Of a DNA stretch of 64,000 bases, positions 35,439 through 45,156 are shown piece by piece. The number at the start of each line of letters is the position of its first letter. Within the stretch, counting starts at the first letter, position 1. The notes beneath the pieces are model-generated. The model had not been told where the DNA came from. It was given only the letters and a program-made list of their open reading frames with translations, and searched no databases. A program made the position numbers and the translations under genes. The DNA is from Methanosarcina mazei S-6 (GTDB taxonomy: Archaea; Halobacteriota; Methanosarcinia; Methanosarcinales; Methanosarcinaceae): the NCBI RefSeq assembly GCF_000970205.1, contig NZ_CP009512.1, positions 1,736,001-1,800,000 on the forward strand. The letters are read 5' to 3'.

Positions 35439-35484
35439 GTTGTTTAACTTGGTTGTTGTTTAACTTGATTGTTGTTTAACTCAA
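35439..35484. repeat. 16-bp repeat, 3 copies
   Basis: GTTGTTTAACTT recurs at 35439, 35455 and 35471 with a 16-bp step. The remaining intergenic DNA to 35801 is AT-rich and holds no other feature than the promoter of the next gene. Confidence 0.7.
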
Positions 35485-35801
35485 AACTTAAACTCTTTTT
35501 CCATGACTTATTCAGAAACCTGCCAATAAACCAGATTTAAGATGTCGGAGTGGATTATATTCACATACTTATGAATAAAATATTTTTGAATCATTTCTTC
35601 ACTGGCTTATCAAACATTAAATTTCACTCATTTTTTTAGATGTGTAAACAAAAGTTATTCTCTAAGTTATCAACTATAAGAATACTTCGATAAGTTTATT
35701 TTCTATAATGTGAATAAGTTTGTGTTTCTCTTAAAATATAAAATAGTAAATTTTTCTTAAGTATTAGATCATTTTTCAATTAAAAACAAATGGAGATAAT
35801 A

Positions 35802-38800
35802 ATGTTAGAATTATTTTTGCCATGGTTTTTAACGACTTGCATTTCTGGTATATTAGGCAATAGAGCTGACGCAAAATTCGTTTCTATTGTACAGAATATT
35901 TCAGAAAAAGTTCAGGTTGGCAAAATAGTTAATCACGATATGCAAAAGGCATTAAATCGCTCTTTCCTATTATCACTTCTTAGTATTTGTGATAGTTGCT
36001 TAAATGAATTAAAGCATGAAAGTCACCTGCAAAAAGGTAACTTTATGTTATCAGGTCAGCTTCGTTGGTTAGAAACAAAAAAACTGTCACTTGAAGATGA
36101 ATTAAAAGCAGTGGAAAAAGCAAAATATGGGGAACCAACAATTGAATTATTGGATGAAATAAAATTCCTTTTAAGTCAAGGAGATCCAACGTCAGAAGCG
36201 TTTCAAAGGATTATAACTGAACTTATTGAAAGAGCAAAAATTGGAAATGATAAAGCTCCAGAGTGTTACAATAAATCTGTAGAGAGGAACATTTTAAGTC
36301 AAATGTGTAATCATTTTGCATGCGAGATCGAGAGGAACCAAGCTTTAAGTAATACTTTAGAAAAGCAGTTGCTGATTCAATTAGGTATTAAGATTGATGC
36401 AGTATTAGCTTCTGTTCCCTCTATGATCCAAAACTTAAACTACATTCCTGCTATGGCCTACCAGATAGATACTATGGCTCGCCAGGTAGACATTATGGCC
36501 CAGGCAATGCCACAAATGTTGGAGAACATTAGTTCGGAAAAAAATTCTAATGCTCCTTGTAGAATATTTCAAGTTCCACCGTTAACCGAAGAGTTTGTAG
36601 AAATACCTAAGAAAGAAGAGATCAAAAACAACCTCCTTAATAGCAACAAATCAAGAAGAATACTTTCTATTACCGCAATTCAGGGATTAGGAGGCATTGG
36701 AAAAACAACTCTTGCTACTGTACTGTGCCATGATGAGGATGTTCAAAATTATTTTTCAGACGGGATTTTATGGGCTCCTTTAGGACAAGAACCTGATAAA
36801 CTCTCTTTGTTAAACAATTGGATACAAGCTCTTGGAGATTACCAAACTATTCATACCACCACAGAAACAGCATCAATTCATCTTAGATCACTGCTCTATA
36901 AAAAACGTATTCTTTTAGTTGTAGATGATGCTTGGGACTCCAGTGATGTGAAACCTTTTTTAGTAGGTGGGTCTAATTGCCAGACTATAATAACAACAAG
37001 GAAAGCTTACATAGCTGATGATTTGAGTGCAGAATCTTATCCTTTGAACGTGATGACAGAAGAACAGGCTCTGGAATTATTTAGAAATGTCCTTAAAGAA
37101 TATTGGGATGAAGATGAAAAAGAAAATTCCCTTAAAGTCGCTAAAGACATTGGTTATCTTCCATTAGCTCTAAAGCTGGCAGCCAAAAGGAGAAGAAGAG
37201 GTTATTCTTGGACCAAACTTCATGAAGCTCTTGAAGAGGAAATTGCACGCCCTAGTGTTTTAGAAAGCCCACGAATATTTGGGAAGGGAGAAGAAGGTCT
37301 AGAAGCATCTTTAAACTTGAGTTTAAAAGCTCTAAGATCAAGTAATGAAAACTTATGGAAGAACTTTATCTGGCTTGGAGTTTTCCCTGAAGATGTTAAA
37401 ATAAATAAAAAAATGGTCTCTACTCTCTGGGATATAGATACCGTAGAAGCTGGAGAAATACTAGAGGGTCTTTGGGGAGAAGGTCTGCTTATACAAGGTT
37501 CAAAAATTAATTTGAGGGATGAAAAACTTGAAACATACCGAATGCATGACCTTTTTCACGATATTGCTCTCTATTATTTAACATCCTCACCTGATACAAA
37601 AAAAGCCACATCTCTCCCTGGATTAGGGGTAAAACTTAAGGAAGCTCATACCTTCTTATTAAACCGTTATCAATCACAAACACAGAAAAAAGGATTGTGG
37701 CATACACTAAAAGATGATGCCTACATCCACAGTCACCTTACTTGGCACCTAGAAAAGGCAGGGAAGATTGAAGATATTCATTCATTACTACGTGAGGAAA
37801 ACGAAAATTGTAAAAATGGATGGTATGAAGCCCTCGAATCCCTTGGACTAAATGCAGTTTTTATTGAAGATGTAATAAGAGCCTGGAATTTATCTGAAAA
37901 AGAGTCGATACACCAAATAGAACAGGGAGGTAAAGCCTCCTCTATAGGACTTGAAACTTGCTATGCTCTTATTTACACTTCAATAATCAGTTTGTCAGCT
38001 AATATCCCTGTAGAGCTATTGGTTGAGTTTCTTGAAACTAAGAAATGGACTGAAACTCAGGTATTCACATACGCACAAAAGGAACCGGATCCCTATAAAA
38101 GAGCAACTAAATTGATCTCGATTTATCAGAGAATAACAGGTGAGTACATAAAAAAAGAAGAGGTTATAGAAAAAGCTCTTGATGCAGTCTCTAAGATTAA
38201 AGATAATTATGAAAGAGCATGCTTACTTTCAGCTATTGTTCCTTATTTGGAGGATCAAAAAAAGGAAGAAATGATTGAAAAAGCACTTGATGCAATCTCT
38301 ATAATTGAACTTAATGACTATTGTATATTTATGGCGCTTTCAGCTATTGTTCCTTATTTGGATGGGCAAAAAAAAGGAGGAATGATAGAAAAAGCACTTG
38401 ATCTAGCTTCCAATATTCAATCTAATGATGAAAGAACTCGAGCACTTTCAGCTATTGTTCCTTATTTGGATCCTCAGAAAAAAGAAAAAGTTATAGAAAA
38501 AGCACTTGATGCAGCCTACAATGTTGAAAATGACAAGCATAAAATAGTAAGGGCACTTTCAGCTATTATTCCTTATTTGGAGGACCAAAAAAAGGAAGAA
38601 GCGATAGAAAAGGCACTTGATGCAATCTTCAAGATTAAATATAATGGTTGTTTTATAACGGGGGCTCTCTCAACAATTATTCCTTATTTAGACAATCAAA
38701 AAAAAGAAAAAGTGATAGACGAAGCTCTTTATGAAGCCTCTAATGTTGTAGTGGCACTTTTAGCCATTATTCCTCATTTAGATGGACAAAAAAAAGAAGA

Positions 38801-40721
38801 AGTGATAGATAAGACTCTTAATGCAGCCTATGTGATTGAAGATAATAATTATACAAAAGCAGAGGCACTTCCAGCTATTGTTCCTTATTTGGATGGACAA
38901 AAAAAGGAAGAAGCGATAGAAAAAACACTTGATTTAGCCTTCAAAATTAAAGATAACAATAAAAGAGCATGGTTACTTTCAGGCATCTCTCCTTATTTGG
39001 ATGGCCAAAAAAAAGAAGAAGTAATGGAAAAAGCACTTGATGCAACCTACAAGATTAAAGACGATTATACAAAAGTTAGGGCGCTTTCAGCCATTGTTCC
39101 TTATTTAGATGGACAAAAAAAAGAAGAAGTGACAGGTAAGGCCCTTTATGCAGCTTATAAAATTGAAGATGACGAATCTGAAATAACAGATGCGCTTTCA
39201 GCTATTGTTCCTTACTTGGATGAACAAAAAAAAGAAGAAGCGATAGAAAAAGCACTTGGGGCAGTCTTCAAGATTAATGATCATAATAAAAGAGTTAAAT
39301 CACTTTCAACTATTATTCCTCACTTAGGTTGCCAAAAAAAAGAAGAAGTCATGGAAAAAGCCTTTGATATAGCTTCCAATATTCAACCTAATAATGAAAG
39401 AGTTCAGTCACTTTTAGCTATTTTTCCTAATCTGGATGAACAAAAAAAGGTAGAGGTTCTAGAAAAAGCACTTGACGCAGTCTCCAAGATTGAAAACGAT
39501 TATGAAAAAGCAGAGTTGCTTTCAATTATTGTTTCTTACTTGGATGAACAAAAAAAGGAAGAACTAAAGCAAAAAGCACTTGATATAGTCTTCAGGATTA
39601 AAGATAATGGCGAAAGAGCGCTGGTACTATCAACAATTGTTCCTTATTTGGATGAACAAAAAAAAGAAGAAACGATAGAAAAAATCCTTGATATCACCTC
39701 CAAGATTAAAGGTAATCATTATACAAAAGGAGAGTCGCTTTCAAAGATCATTCCTTATTTGAATGGACAAAAAAAAGAAGAAGTGATAGAAAAAGCACTT
39801 GGTGCTACCTATATGATTGAAGATAATGATGGTGACTTTTCTAAAGTTCTGGCACTTTCAGCTATTATTCCCTATTTAGATAGTCCAAAAAAAGAAGAAG
39901 TGATAGAAAAATGCCTTGATTCAATCTCCATAATTATAGGTGACGGTTATGAGTATGAAAGTGTAGCGGCACTTTCAGCTATTGTTCCTTATTTTGTTGA
40001 TCAAGAAAAAGTAATAGTAAGAGCTCTTGACGTAGTCTCAAAGATTGAATACGATGACGTGAGAGCAGAGGCACTTTCAACAATTGTTCCTCATTTGGAT
40101 GAACAAAAAAAAGAAGAAACAATAGAAAAAATCCTTGATGCAACCTTAAAAATTAAAGGTAATAATTATGCAAAAGCAGAGGCACTTTCAGTTATTGTTC
40201 CTTATTTGGAAAGACAGAAAAAAGAAGAAATAATAGAAAAAATTCTTGATGCAGCCTACAAGATTGAAAATGATCATGTAAGAGCAAATACACTTTTAAC
40301 TATTGTTCCTTATTTGGATGATCAAAAGAAGGAAGATTTCATAGAAAAAATCCTTAATGTAGCCTCTAAGATAAAATCTGGCATTGGAATATCAAAGATA
40401 CTTTTGTCTATCGATCCTAAATTAGATGGTCAAAAAAAAGAAGAACTGATGGAAAAAGCCTTTGATGTAATCCTCAAGATTGAAAATGATAATAAAAGAG
40501 CAGACGCGTTTAACATTATGTTACCACATTTGAGAAATCTACCTACGGATAATCTTTATTTTTGGTGGAGAAAAGCAATTCAAATTCTCAGAGAACGTAC
40601 GCGAAGCAATTTACTTTTGGATATTATCGTATTAATACCAGTTATAAGTGAATTGGGTGAAGATGACATTCTATTTGAAATTTCTCAGGCTATTACAGAT
40701 GTGTCTCGATGGTGGCCATAA
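35802..40721 (+). CDS. NLR-like NB-ARC STAND ATPase with about 22 C-terminal helical repeats
   Basis: About 1640 residues; ATG 35802 (MLELFLPW) is favoured since GGAG lies 6 bp before it. The N-terminal 250 residues (putative effector or signalling region) are helical and of no known type. The NB-ARC module (about 265-620) is complete: P-loop GLGGIGKTTLA, Walker B KRILLVVDDAW, RNBS-B TIITTRKAY, GLPLA-like GYLPLALKLAA and MHD-motif YRMHDLFHD. The C-terminal 850 residues are about 22 repeats of 34-38 residues (PYLDGQKKEEVIEKALDAA type), likely alpha-alpha hairpins acting as sensor. Such proteins act as prokaryotic immune sensors (Avs/bNACHT-type logic). It lies just outside the intact casposon. 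Confidence 0.88.
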   Translation: MLELFLPWFLTTCISGILGNRADAKFVSIVQNISEKVQVGKIVNHDMQKALNRSFLLSLLSICDSCLNELKHESHLQKGNFMLSGQLRWLETKKLSLEDELKAVEKAKYGEPTIELLDEIKFLLSQGDPTSEAFQRIITELIERAKIGNDKAPECYNKSVERNILSQMCNHFACEIERNQALSNTLEKQLLIQLGIKIDAVLASVPSMIQNLNYIPAMAYQIDTMARQVDIMAQAMPQMLENISSEKNSNAPCRIFQVPPLTEEFVEIPKKEEIKNNLLNSNKSRRILSITAIQGLGGIGKTTLATVLCHDEDVQNYFSDGILWAPLGQEPDKLSLLNNWIQALGDYQTIHTTTETASIHLRSLLYKKRILLVVDDAWDSSDVKPFLVGGSNCQTIITTRKAYIADDLSAESYPLNVMTEEQALELFRNVLKEYWDEDEKENSLKVAKDIGYLPLALKLAAKRRRRGYSWTKLHEALEEEIARPSVLESPRIFGKGEEGLEASLNLSLKALRSSNENLWKNFIWLGVFPEDVKINKKMVSTLWDIDTVEAGEILEGLWGEGLLIQGSKINLRDEKLETYRMHDLFHDIALYYLTSSPDTKKATSLPGLGVKLKEAHTFLLNRYQSQTQKKGLWHTLKDDAYIHSHLTWHLEKAGKIEDIHSLLREENENCKNGWYEALESLGLNAVFIEDVIRAWNLSEKESIHQIEQGGKASSIGLETCYALIYTSIISLSANIPVELLVEFLETKKWTETQVFTYAQKEPDPYKRATKLISIYQRITGEYIKKEEVIEKALDAVSKIKDNYERACLLSAIVPYLEDQKKEEMIEKALDAISIIELNDYCIFMALSAIVPYLDGQKKGGMIEKALDLASNIQSNDERTRALSAIVPYLDPQKKEKVIEKALDAAYNVENDKHKIVRALSAIIPYLEDQKKEEAIEKALDAIFKIKYNGCFITGALSTIIPYLDNQKKEKVIDEALYEASNVVVALLAIIPHLDGQKKEEVIDKTLNAAYVIEDNNYTKAEALPAIVPYLDGQKKEEAIEKTLDLAFKIKDNNKRAWLLSGISPYLDGQKKEEVMEKALDATYKIKDDYTKVRALSAIVPYLDGQKKEEVTGKALYAAYKIEDDESEITDALSAIVPYLDEQKKEEAIEKALGAVFKINDHNKRVKSLSTIIPHLGCQKKEEVMEKAFDIASNIQPNNERVQSLLAIFPNLDEQKKVEVLEKALDAVSKIENDYEKAELLSIIVSYLDEQKKEELKQKALDIVFRIKDNGERALVLSTIVPYLDEQKKEETIEKILDITSKIKGNHYTKGESLSKIIPYLNGQKKEEVIEKALGATYMIEDNDGDFSKVLALSAIIPYLDSPKKEEVIEKCLDSISIIIGDGYEYESVAALSAIVPYFVDQEKVIVRALDVVSKIEYDDVRAEALSTIVPHLDEQKKEETIEKILDATLKIKGNNYAKAEALSVIVPYLERQKKEEIIEKILDAAYKIENDHVRANTLLTIVPYLDDQKKEDFIEKILNVASKIKSGIGISKILLSIDPKLDGQKKEELMEKAFDVILKIENDNKRADAFNIMLPHLRNLPTDNLYFWWRKAIQILRERTRSNLLLDIIVLIPVISELGEDDILFEISQAITDVSRWWP
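38140..40530 (+). repeat. Coding repeats of the NLR-like gene, about 22 units of 100-115 bp
   Basis: Each unit has a near-constant A-rich core (CAAAAAAAAGAAGAAG and variants encoding QKKEE) and a variable part. Long A-runs recur in every unit, so slippage and unit gain or loss are likely; the frame is nevertheless open throughout. Confidence 0.9.
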
Positions 40722-41074
40722 AGAAGTATACTGGAAAAAATTTCTATTTATTGTCCTTTAAAACCTGTCTCCTAAGTTTCAAATCTTAGCCCTAAACATT
40801 AAAAAATAAAATTTCTTAAGTCTCAACCTGACCCCAAAAACTAAGTTTTCCCAAGCTTTAACTTCTACAAAACGTGGCTATTCAGGGTGAAAGGCTTATT
40901 ATTTTTAGCGTTTTGTTTCTGTAGTGCAAACTCCTCTAAGAAAACCCCAGCTTTTTCCAATCAACATAAGAAATGTTAAGAATTTTTACCTATTTCCTTG
41001 AGAAATTATTCACATACCAGGGATTATATCATCAAACATTCTCGCAAGTTTTTTAAGCCGTCATTCAGTATTTA
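40722..41074. other. Intergenic region after the NLR-like gene
   Basis: No ORF seen. I looked here for the right end of the second casposon and found only weak resemblance (ACAAAACGTGG near 40868, AGCGTTTTGT near 40907), which I do not count. Confidence 0.4.
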
Positions 41075-41962
41075 ATGCGCATGTCCCCGCTAAATCTATA
41101 CTTTCTCGGCTTTGAGATTCTGGTTTTAGTGCTCTTTCTGGTCTGTCTGAAAAATGCGTGGCAGCGAGGCTCTTCGGTGGTCTGGCAGCTTTTTGCGGGG
41201 GTGATCTTCGGCTTGCTGCTGGAATGGGCTACGATTCAGCAGCTCGACGCTTACGAGTATGGGAGCTTTCTGGTAATGCTTGGGCCTGTCCCTGTGGTGG
41301 TTGGGGTGGCGTGGGGGACTATTATCTATAGCGTTCGCGGCTTTTCCGATCGAACCAGCCTTCCGGAATGGGCACGGCCTGTTCTCGATGGGTTGATGGG
41401 GTTGAACATAGACCTTTCCATGGATGCAGTAGCCATTCGGCTGGGGATGTGGGATTGGGGAAAGGGGCCTGATTATCAGTACTTCGGTGTTCCTTACAAC
41501 AACTTCTGGGCATGGTTCTGGGTTGTGTTCTTTTTTTCGGCAAGCCTTCGATTGATGTCAAAGCTCCCTGGCTTCTGGGGGCGCTGGTTCTCCCCTGCAG
41601 GGGCAATAATCTGCGGCACAGCAGGCGTGCTTATCACTAACGAGCTCATTACCAACATTCCCAATGACCTGATACACTATGCTACTATCGTTGCAGTATT
41701 GGGAAGCGCTCTTCTTTTGATACTGGCATTACGCCCGGAAGTCCAGGCCCGGTCCCGGGCAGCATTTGTTTTTCTTGTGCCTCTCGGATTTCATGCCTAT
41801 TTCCTGATAGCAGGATTAGTCTCAGGAGCCATCCTGAACCCGCCTTTTTTGCTGGTGGTAAGTATAGTTATGAGCATAATAGCACTTTGGCTTCATCGAG
41901 GTGCTCTGAATTACTGGTACAGGTCTAATAAAGAAACCAAAACAGAGAAAGCAAGTAATTAG
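41075..41962 (+). CDS. CruF/DUF422-like integral membrane protein
   Basis: 295 residues with eight or so hydrophobic segments. The motif DAVAIRLGMWDW followed by YFGVPYNNFWAWFWV matches the carotenoid biosynthesis protein (CruF, bisanhydrobacterioruberin hydratase) family. Methanosarcina is not known for carotenoids, and no crtB/crtI-like gene lies nearby, so the substrate here is uncertain. The gene is clearly more GC-rich than its AT-rich neighbours, suggesting a different history from the adjoining island. The start is ATG 41075 or 41081. Confidence 0.6.
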   Translation: MRMSPLNLYFLGFEILVLVLFLVCLKNAWQRGSSVVWQLFAGVIFGLLLEWATIQQLDAYEYGSFLVMLGPVPVVVGVAWGTIIYSVRGFSDRTSLPEWARPVLDGLMGLNIDLSMDAVAIRLGMWDWGKGPDYQYFGVPYNNFWAWFWVVFFFSASLRLMSKLPGFWGRWFSPAGAIICGTAGVLITNELITNIPNDLIHYATIVAVLGSALLLILALRPEVQARSRAAFVFLVPLGFHAYFLIAGLVSGAILNPPFLLVVSIVMSIIALWLHRGALNYWYRSNKETKTEKASN

Positions 41963-42057
41963 ACCAAAAACTAACTTCTCCACAGAATGTGAGATGATCA
42001 GTATATTTTGCCTGAATTCTTGAGAATAGATTTTTCAATCTCATACTCAGATTTAAA

Positions 42058-42573
42058 CTAAGTCCAGTAATCCCCTTGAAAGTAACTTTCAACTTCTTTC
42101 TTTTCCTTTCTGGCAGCGATAGTATCCATGATCCAGGCCACAACAAAAGCAATAAATCCACTTGACAAAAATGCTACTGCAAGATAGAAGTAATATGACT
42201 TTCTCGAATAGTATCTCTTTTTTAAATAATCAAGCCCTAATGCAAAGAAAAATGTCCATGACGGTATTAATAAAAGATATATCACTGAGTCATGATGGTG
42301 GTTAATGAAATTTATAATTACAAACGCCATATAGTATAGAGGTACTATTGTATTTCTCTGAATTTCAGTTCTCAAAATTTGTTTCTTATTTAGATAATTA
42401 AGTCCCCATTCGAAGAAAAACACCCATAATGCTGTTAAGACGATAAATATCGATGTGCAGCTGGGATATCTGGCAATTATGTAGTTTCCGATTAAAAATC
42501 CTGCGTAATGTAGAGCAAGGATGTTACTTCTCTGAATTCTCACTACGACCACACATAAATTAACTACTTTCAA
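42058..42573 (-). CDS. Small membrane protein with internal duplication, unknown
   Basis: 171 residues with five to six hydrophobic segments. The first two-thirds are an internal duplication: RIQRSNILALHYAGFLIGNY...FFFEWGLNYLNKK and EIQRNTIVPLYYMAFVIINF...FFFALGLDYLKKR. A last hydrophobic segment (FYLAVAFLSSGFIAFVVAWI) and a charged tail follow. I do not recognise the family. It is transcribed toward the CruF-like gene. Confidence 0.55.
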   Translation of the reverse strand: MKVVNLCVVVVRIQRSNILALHYAGFLIGNYIIARYPSCTSIFIVLTALWVFFFEWGLNYLNKKQILRTEIQRNTIVPLYYMAFVIINFINHHHDSVIYLLLIPSWTFFFALGLDYLKKRYYSRKSYYFYLAVAFLSSGFIAFVVAWIMDTIAARKEKKEVESYFQGDYWT

Positions 42574-42817
42574 ACTTATATAATATATTAAAAAAGATTG
42601 GCCTATAATAAATTGATCTATAATAATAGATTTATATTTATCAGGTCACTTTAGTCTCCACTTTAGCCTCGCTTTTCAATCCTTATTCTGGCCTCAAATG
42701 CGAATTCAGCAAGAAGCTGGGAAAATCACGAAATTAACTTTATACTTACAGGCTCGTTTTATCATATGGCTGGCTAATTTAGTAAGTCATAAAACTGAAG
42801 CATGTTAACTTCTGTTT

Positions 42818-43384
42818 TCAGGCTCTCATTTTTATTCCCCAGATAACTGCTCCAATTCCCCCGATAACAAAGAAAATTCCGAATATCCATGGCAGGACAA
42901 TGATTCCAGCAAAAGAGTTGGTCAACAGGAGCAAACCAAGGACTATGGTAAGCGCACCAAGAATTCCCACACCCCAGCCCCCTCCTTTAAGTGCAGAAGT
43001 AATTATCACGGCACCGTTGACAAGAGCTAGGATTCCGATGAAGATAATGAGTAAGCTGAGAACGATGTAAGGACTGATAACAGGATACATCAGAATGACA
43101 GCTCCCGCAATAATGCTCAGGATACCTGAAACCAGCTTCCATTTCCCGTCCTTTGTAAAAACCAGTGCTTTTATAACAGAAAAAATTCCTTCTAACAGCC
43201 AGAAAATGGCTAGAATTTGTATTAGCAGAATAGTGGTTGCTATGGGTTCGTATAAAAGAAATATACCTATAATAATAGCAATAATTCCTTCCAGAAGAAC
43301 CGACCACCAGAATTCCTGAGGTACTTTTGGTTCCTTCGGTACTTTTAGCTCTGTTCTGTAATCCGTATTAACCGGCTGTCCCAT
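42818..43384 (-). CDS. HdeD/DUF308 family membrane protein, copy 1
   Basis: 188 residues with six hydrophobic segments in three pairs and the HdeD/DUF308 pattern (LLYEPIATTILLIQILAIFWLLEGI; AIWGI near the end). HdeD relates to acid-stress membrane proteins in enterobacteria; the role in archaea is unknown. ATG 43384 with GGAGGTG 7 bp before it is the likely start; a GTG at 43393 is less suitable. It is nearly identical to the gene at 46103, including the upstream region. Confidence 0.9.
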   Translation of the reverse strand: MGQPVNTDYRTELKVPKEPKVPQEFWWSVLLEGIIAIIIGIFLLYEPIATTILLIQILAIFWLLEGIFSVIKALVFTKDGKWKLVSGILSIIAGAVILMYPVISPYIVLSLLIIFIGILALVNGAVIITSALKGGGWGVGILGALTIVLGLLLLTNSFAGIIVLPWIFGIFFVIGGIGAVIWGIKMRA

Positions 43385-43700
43385 ATATTCCACCTCCCTT
43401 TTCCCAAATTTGTAAAAAATCGTCCGTCTTCTTTCTTTTGATCCACATTTACCCCTCCCATATTATGTGCCGATAAAAATGAGTTAAATTTATTATTACA
43501 CAATATTATTAGGAAAATATAATATTATGAGAAATATAAATGAGGAATCAGTATTAAAAGAGGAAATAGATAAGGAATAGATGTGAATCAAAACCCCTAT
43601 TGTCCAGGTTGTCTAGTTCAGTTTTTATGACCAGGGAGTTGTTAAGGTGAAGTATATTCTAATCGTGGCATCCAAAAACAATTCTAAAACAAGTGCTGTT
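42818..43700. repeat. Duplicated HdeD segment, copy 1 (about 0.88 kb)
   Basis: The gene and about 300 bp upstream, including an AT-rich promoter block and the sequence TGACCAGG near 43630, match 46103-48040 once the IS630 element there is removed. Both are in the same orientation. Confidence 0.9.
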
Positions 43701-43782
43701 TGTACAGGTATTTTTTAAAAAAATGAAAAACTATTTTTGTCCCCGGAGTGGTTTTTGAGCCAATTACGAGATCTCGGACACA

Positions 43783-45156
43783 TTAGCAGGACTTATCGGT
43801 AGCTGCTCTCTGAGCCTTCAAATAAGAAAACCTAGCCCGAACGTAATTTTCCAGACCATATTTCCATTCCTTGCACTCAGGTCTGCCCGAATTAATGAAC
43901 ATAGCCTGGTGGGCACAGCCCCCCATGCAGATCGGCAGCATCTTGCACTTCACGCAGTCCGTGTACTCAAAAGGTTCCCAGGCAAGCCAATGGATCTCAC
44001 GGTTTCCCTTCTCTTCGTTTTGCCGCGCCAGGTCTCCGATTTTTCCGATGCTTGCGGCTTTGTTGCCTATTTCGGTCCAGCACTTGTACATGTCGCCGTC
44101 GGGGTCCAGGACAAAAGCGTTCGCCCGGTTGGCGTCACAGGCGCGGGCAAACCTCGGATAAAAGGACTCTCTGCCAGCGTCGAATCCCATCAGGTTTAAG
44201 TTTTTACAGAAAGCCTGGTTTGTTGCCGAAAATTCTTCGGTAAGCATGCAGGAACTCTCATACGACCTGCATCCTGCGGTATAGGGTATAACATGGCCCA
44301 GGTAAATGAATACATCACTCAGGTCGTTCTCCTTTAACACGTCGAGGAGTCTGCTAACACTATCAATGTTGGAGCGGTCAATATTTACGCGAATATACGT
44401 CTCAAGACCGTTTGCCTTCAGGAGCTTGATTCCTTCAAGAATCCGGTCGAATGTTGGACCGTTGCTTCCTTTAAGCATTCTGCGGCTGTCATGCACTTCG
44501 CGGGGCCCGTCCAGGGTAACGTGAATAAACTTAATCCTGTTCTTCCGGAGATTCCGCACTGTGCCGGGGTCTTCCGAAAGCAGATAGCCGTTGGTAACCA
44601 TGCCGGCAGAATATCCGACTTTATGCTCTTCCGCAATGGCGATTATTTTCTGTGATAAATCAAAAACAGTTTCTTTTGCCAGGAGCGGCTCGCCGCCATA
44701 CCAGGTTACGAATATATCTTTTCCTGCCTCTGCTATCCCCTCAACATAGTCGAGTAAATCCTGCTGTATCTTTTCTGGCATGAAAGCATTTTGATGGCTG
44801 TTCTCGCTCTGGCTTTTATCCGATTGCTCGAAGCAATAGGAGCAAGCAAAATTGCAGGCTAAAGTGGGAGCGATAACCAGTCTGGCTATCGGGCTGTCAT
44901 ACTTGTCGCTGTTATAATTAAATTTAACCATTCTCAGTTCGTCAGCAGTGTCGTCAACAACGAATCCTCCTTTTCGCAGCTCGTCAACGAATTGTCTTTC
45001 GTTTTCTGGCAGGAGAGCGTAATCAAACTGAGGAACGTTCAACAAATCTATACGGCTCTTTCTCACTTCAGCCAGTGCCGTGGTAAGGCTATTAAAAATC
45101 ATTACTTTGTCCGGGTCATCTGCTGACCAGACAAAATTATAAACTGAAGGTTTCAT
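43783..45156 (-). CDS. Radical SAM/SPASM peptide-maturase-like enzyme
   Basis: 457 residues. The radical SAM motif is CNFACSYCFEQS (CxxxCxxC) near residue 100, followed by WYGGEPLL. The C-terminal SPASM domain has the Cys series CDANRAN, YKCW, CVKCKMLPICMGGC and ECKEW for auxiliary [4Fe-4S] clusters. Enzymes of this layout make thioether or other cross-links in ribosomal peptides. It starts in the stop codon of a small Cys-rich ORF (ATGA overlap), which is therefore its candidate substrate. Sulfatase maturation is an alternative, but no sulfatase is visible. Confidence 0.9.
   Translation of the reverse strand: MKPSVYNFVWSADDPDKVMIFNSLTTALAEVRKSRIDLLNVPQFDYALLPENERQFVDELRKGGFVVDDTADELRMVKFNYNSDKYDSPIARLVIAPTLACNFACSYCFEQSDKSQSENSHQNAFMPEKIQQDLLDYVEGIAEAGKDIFVTWYGGEPLLAKETVFDLSQKIIAIAEEHKVGYSAGMVTNGYLLSEDPGTVRNLRKNRIKFIHVTLDGPREVHDSRRMLKGSNGPTFDRILEGIKLLKANGLETYIRVNIDRSNIDSVSRLLDVLKENDLSDVFIYLGHVIPYTAGCRSYESSCMLTEEFSATNQAFCKNLNLMGFDAGRESFYPRFARACDANRANAFVLDPDGDMYKCWTEIGNKAASIGKIGDLARQNEEKGNREIHWLAWEPFEYTDCVKCKMLPICMGGCAHQAMFINSGRPECKEWKYGLENYVRARFSYLKAQRAATDKSC

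Noticed and set aside
38140-40530. Regular A-rich repeats as a CRISPR array
   Set aside because: They are coding (34-38 codons per unit) in one open frame, and the repeats are long and diverged.
40722-41074. Right end of the second casposon
   Set aside because: Only short matches (ACAAAACGTGG, AGCGTTTTGT); no inverted end with a target copy.
43871-44243. Plus-strand ORFs opposite the radical SAM gene
   Set aside because: They are shadows of the minus-strand gene, which has full radical SAM and SPASM motifs.
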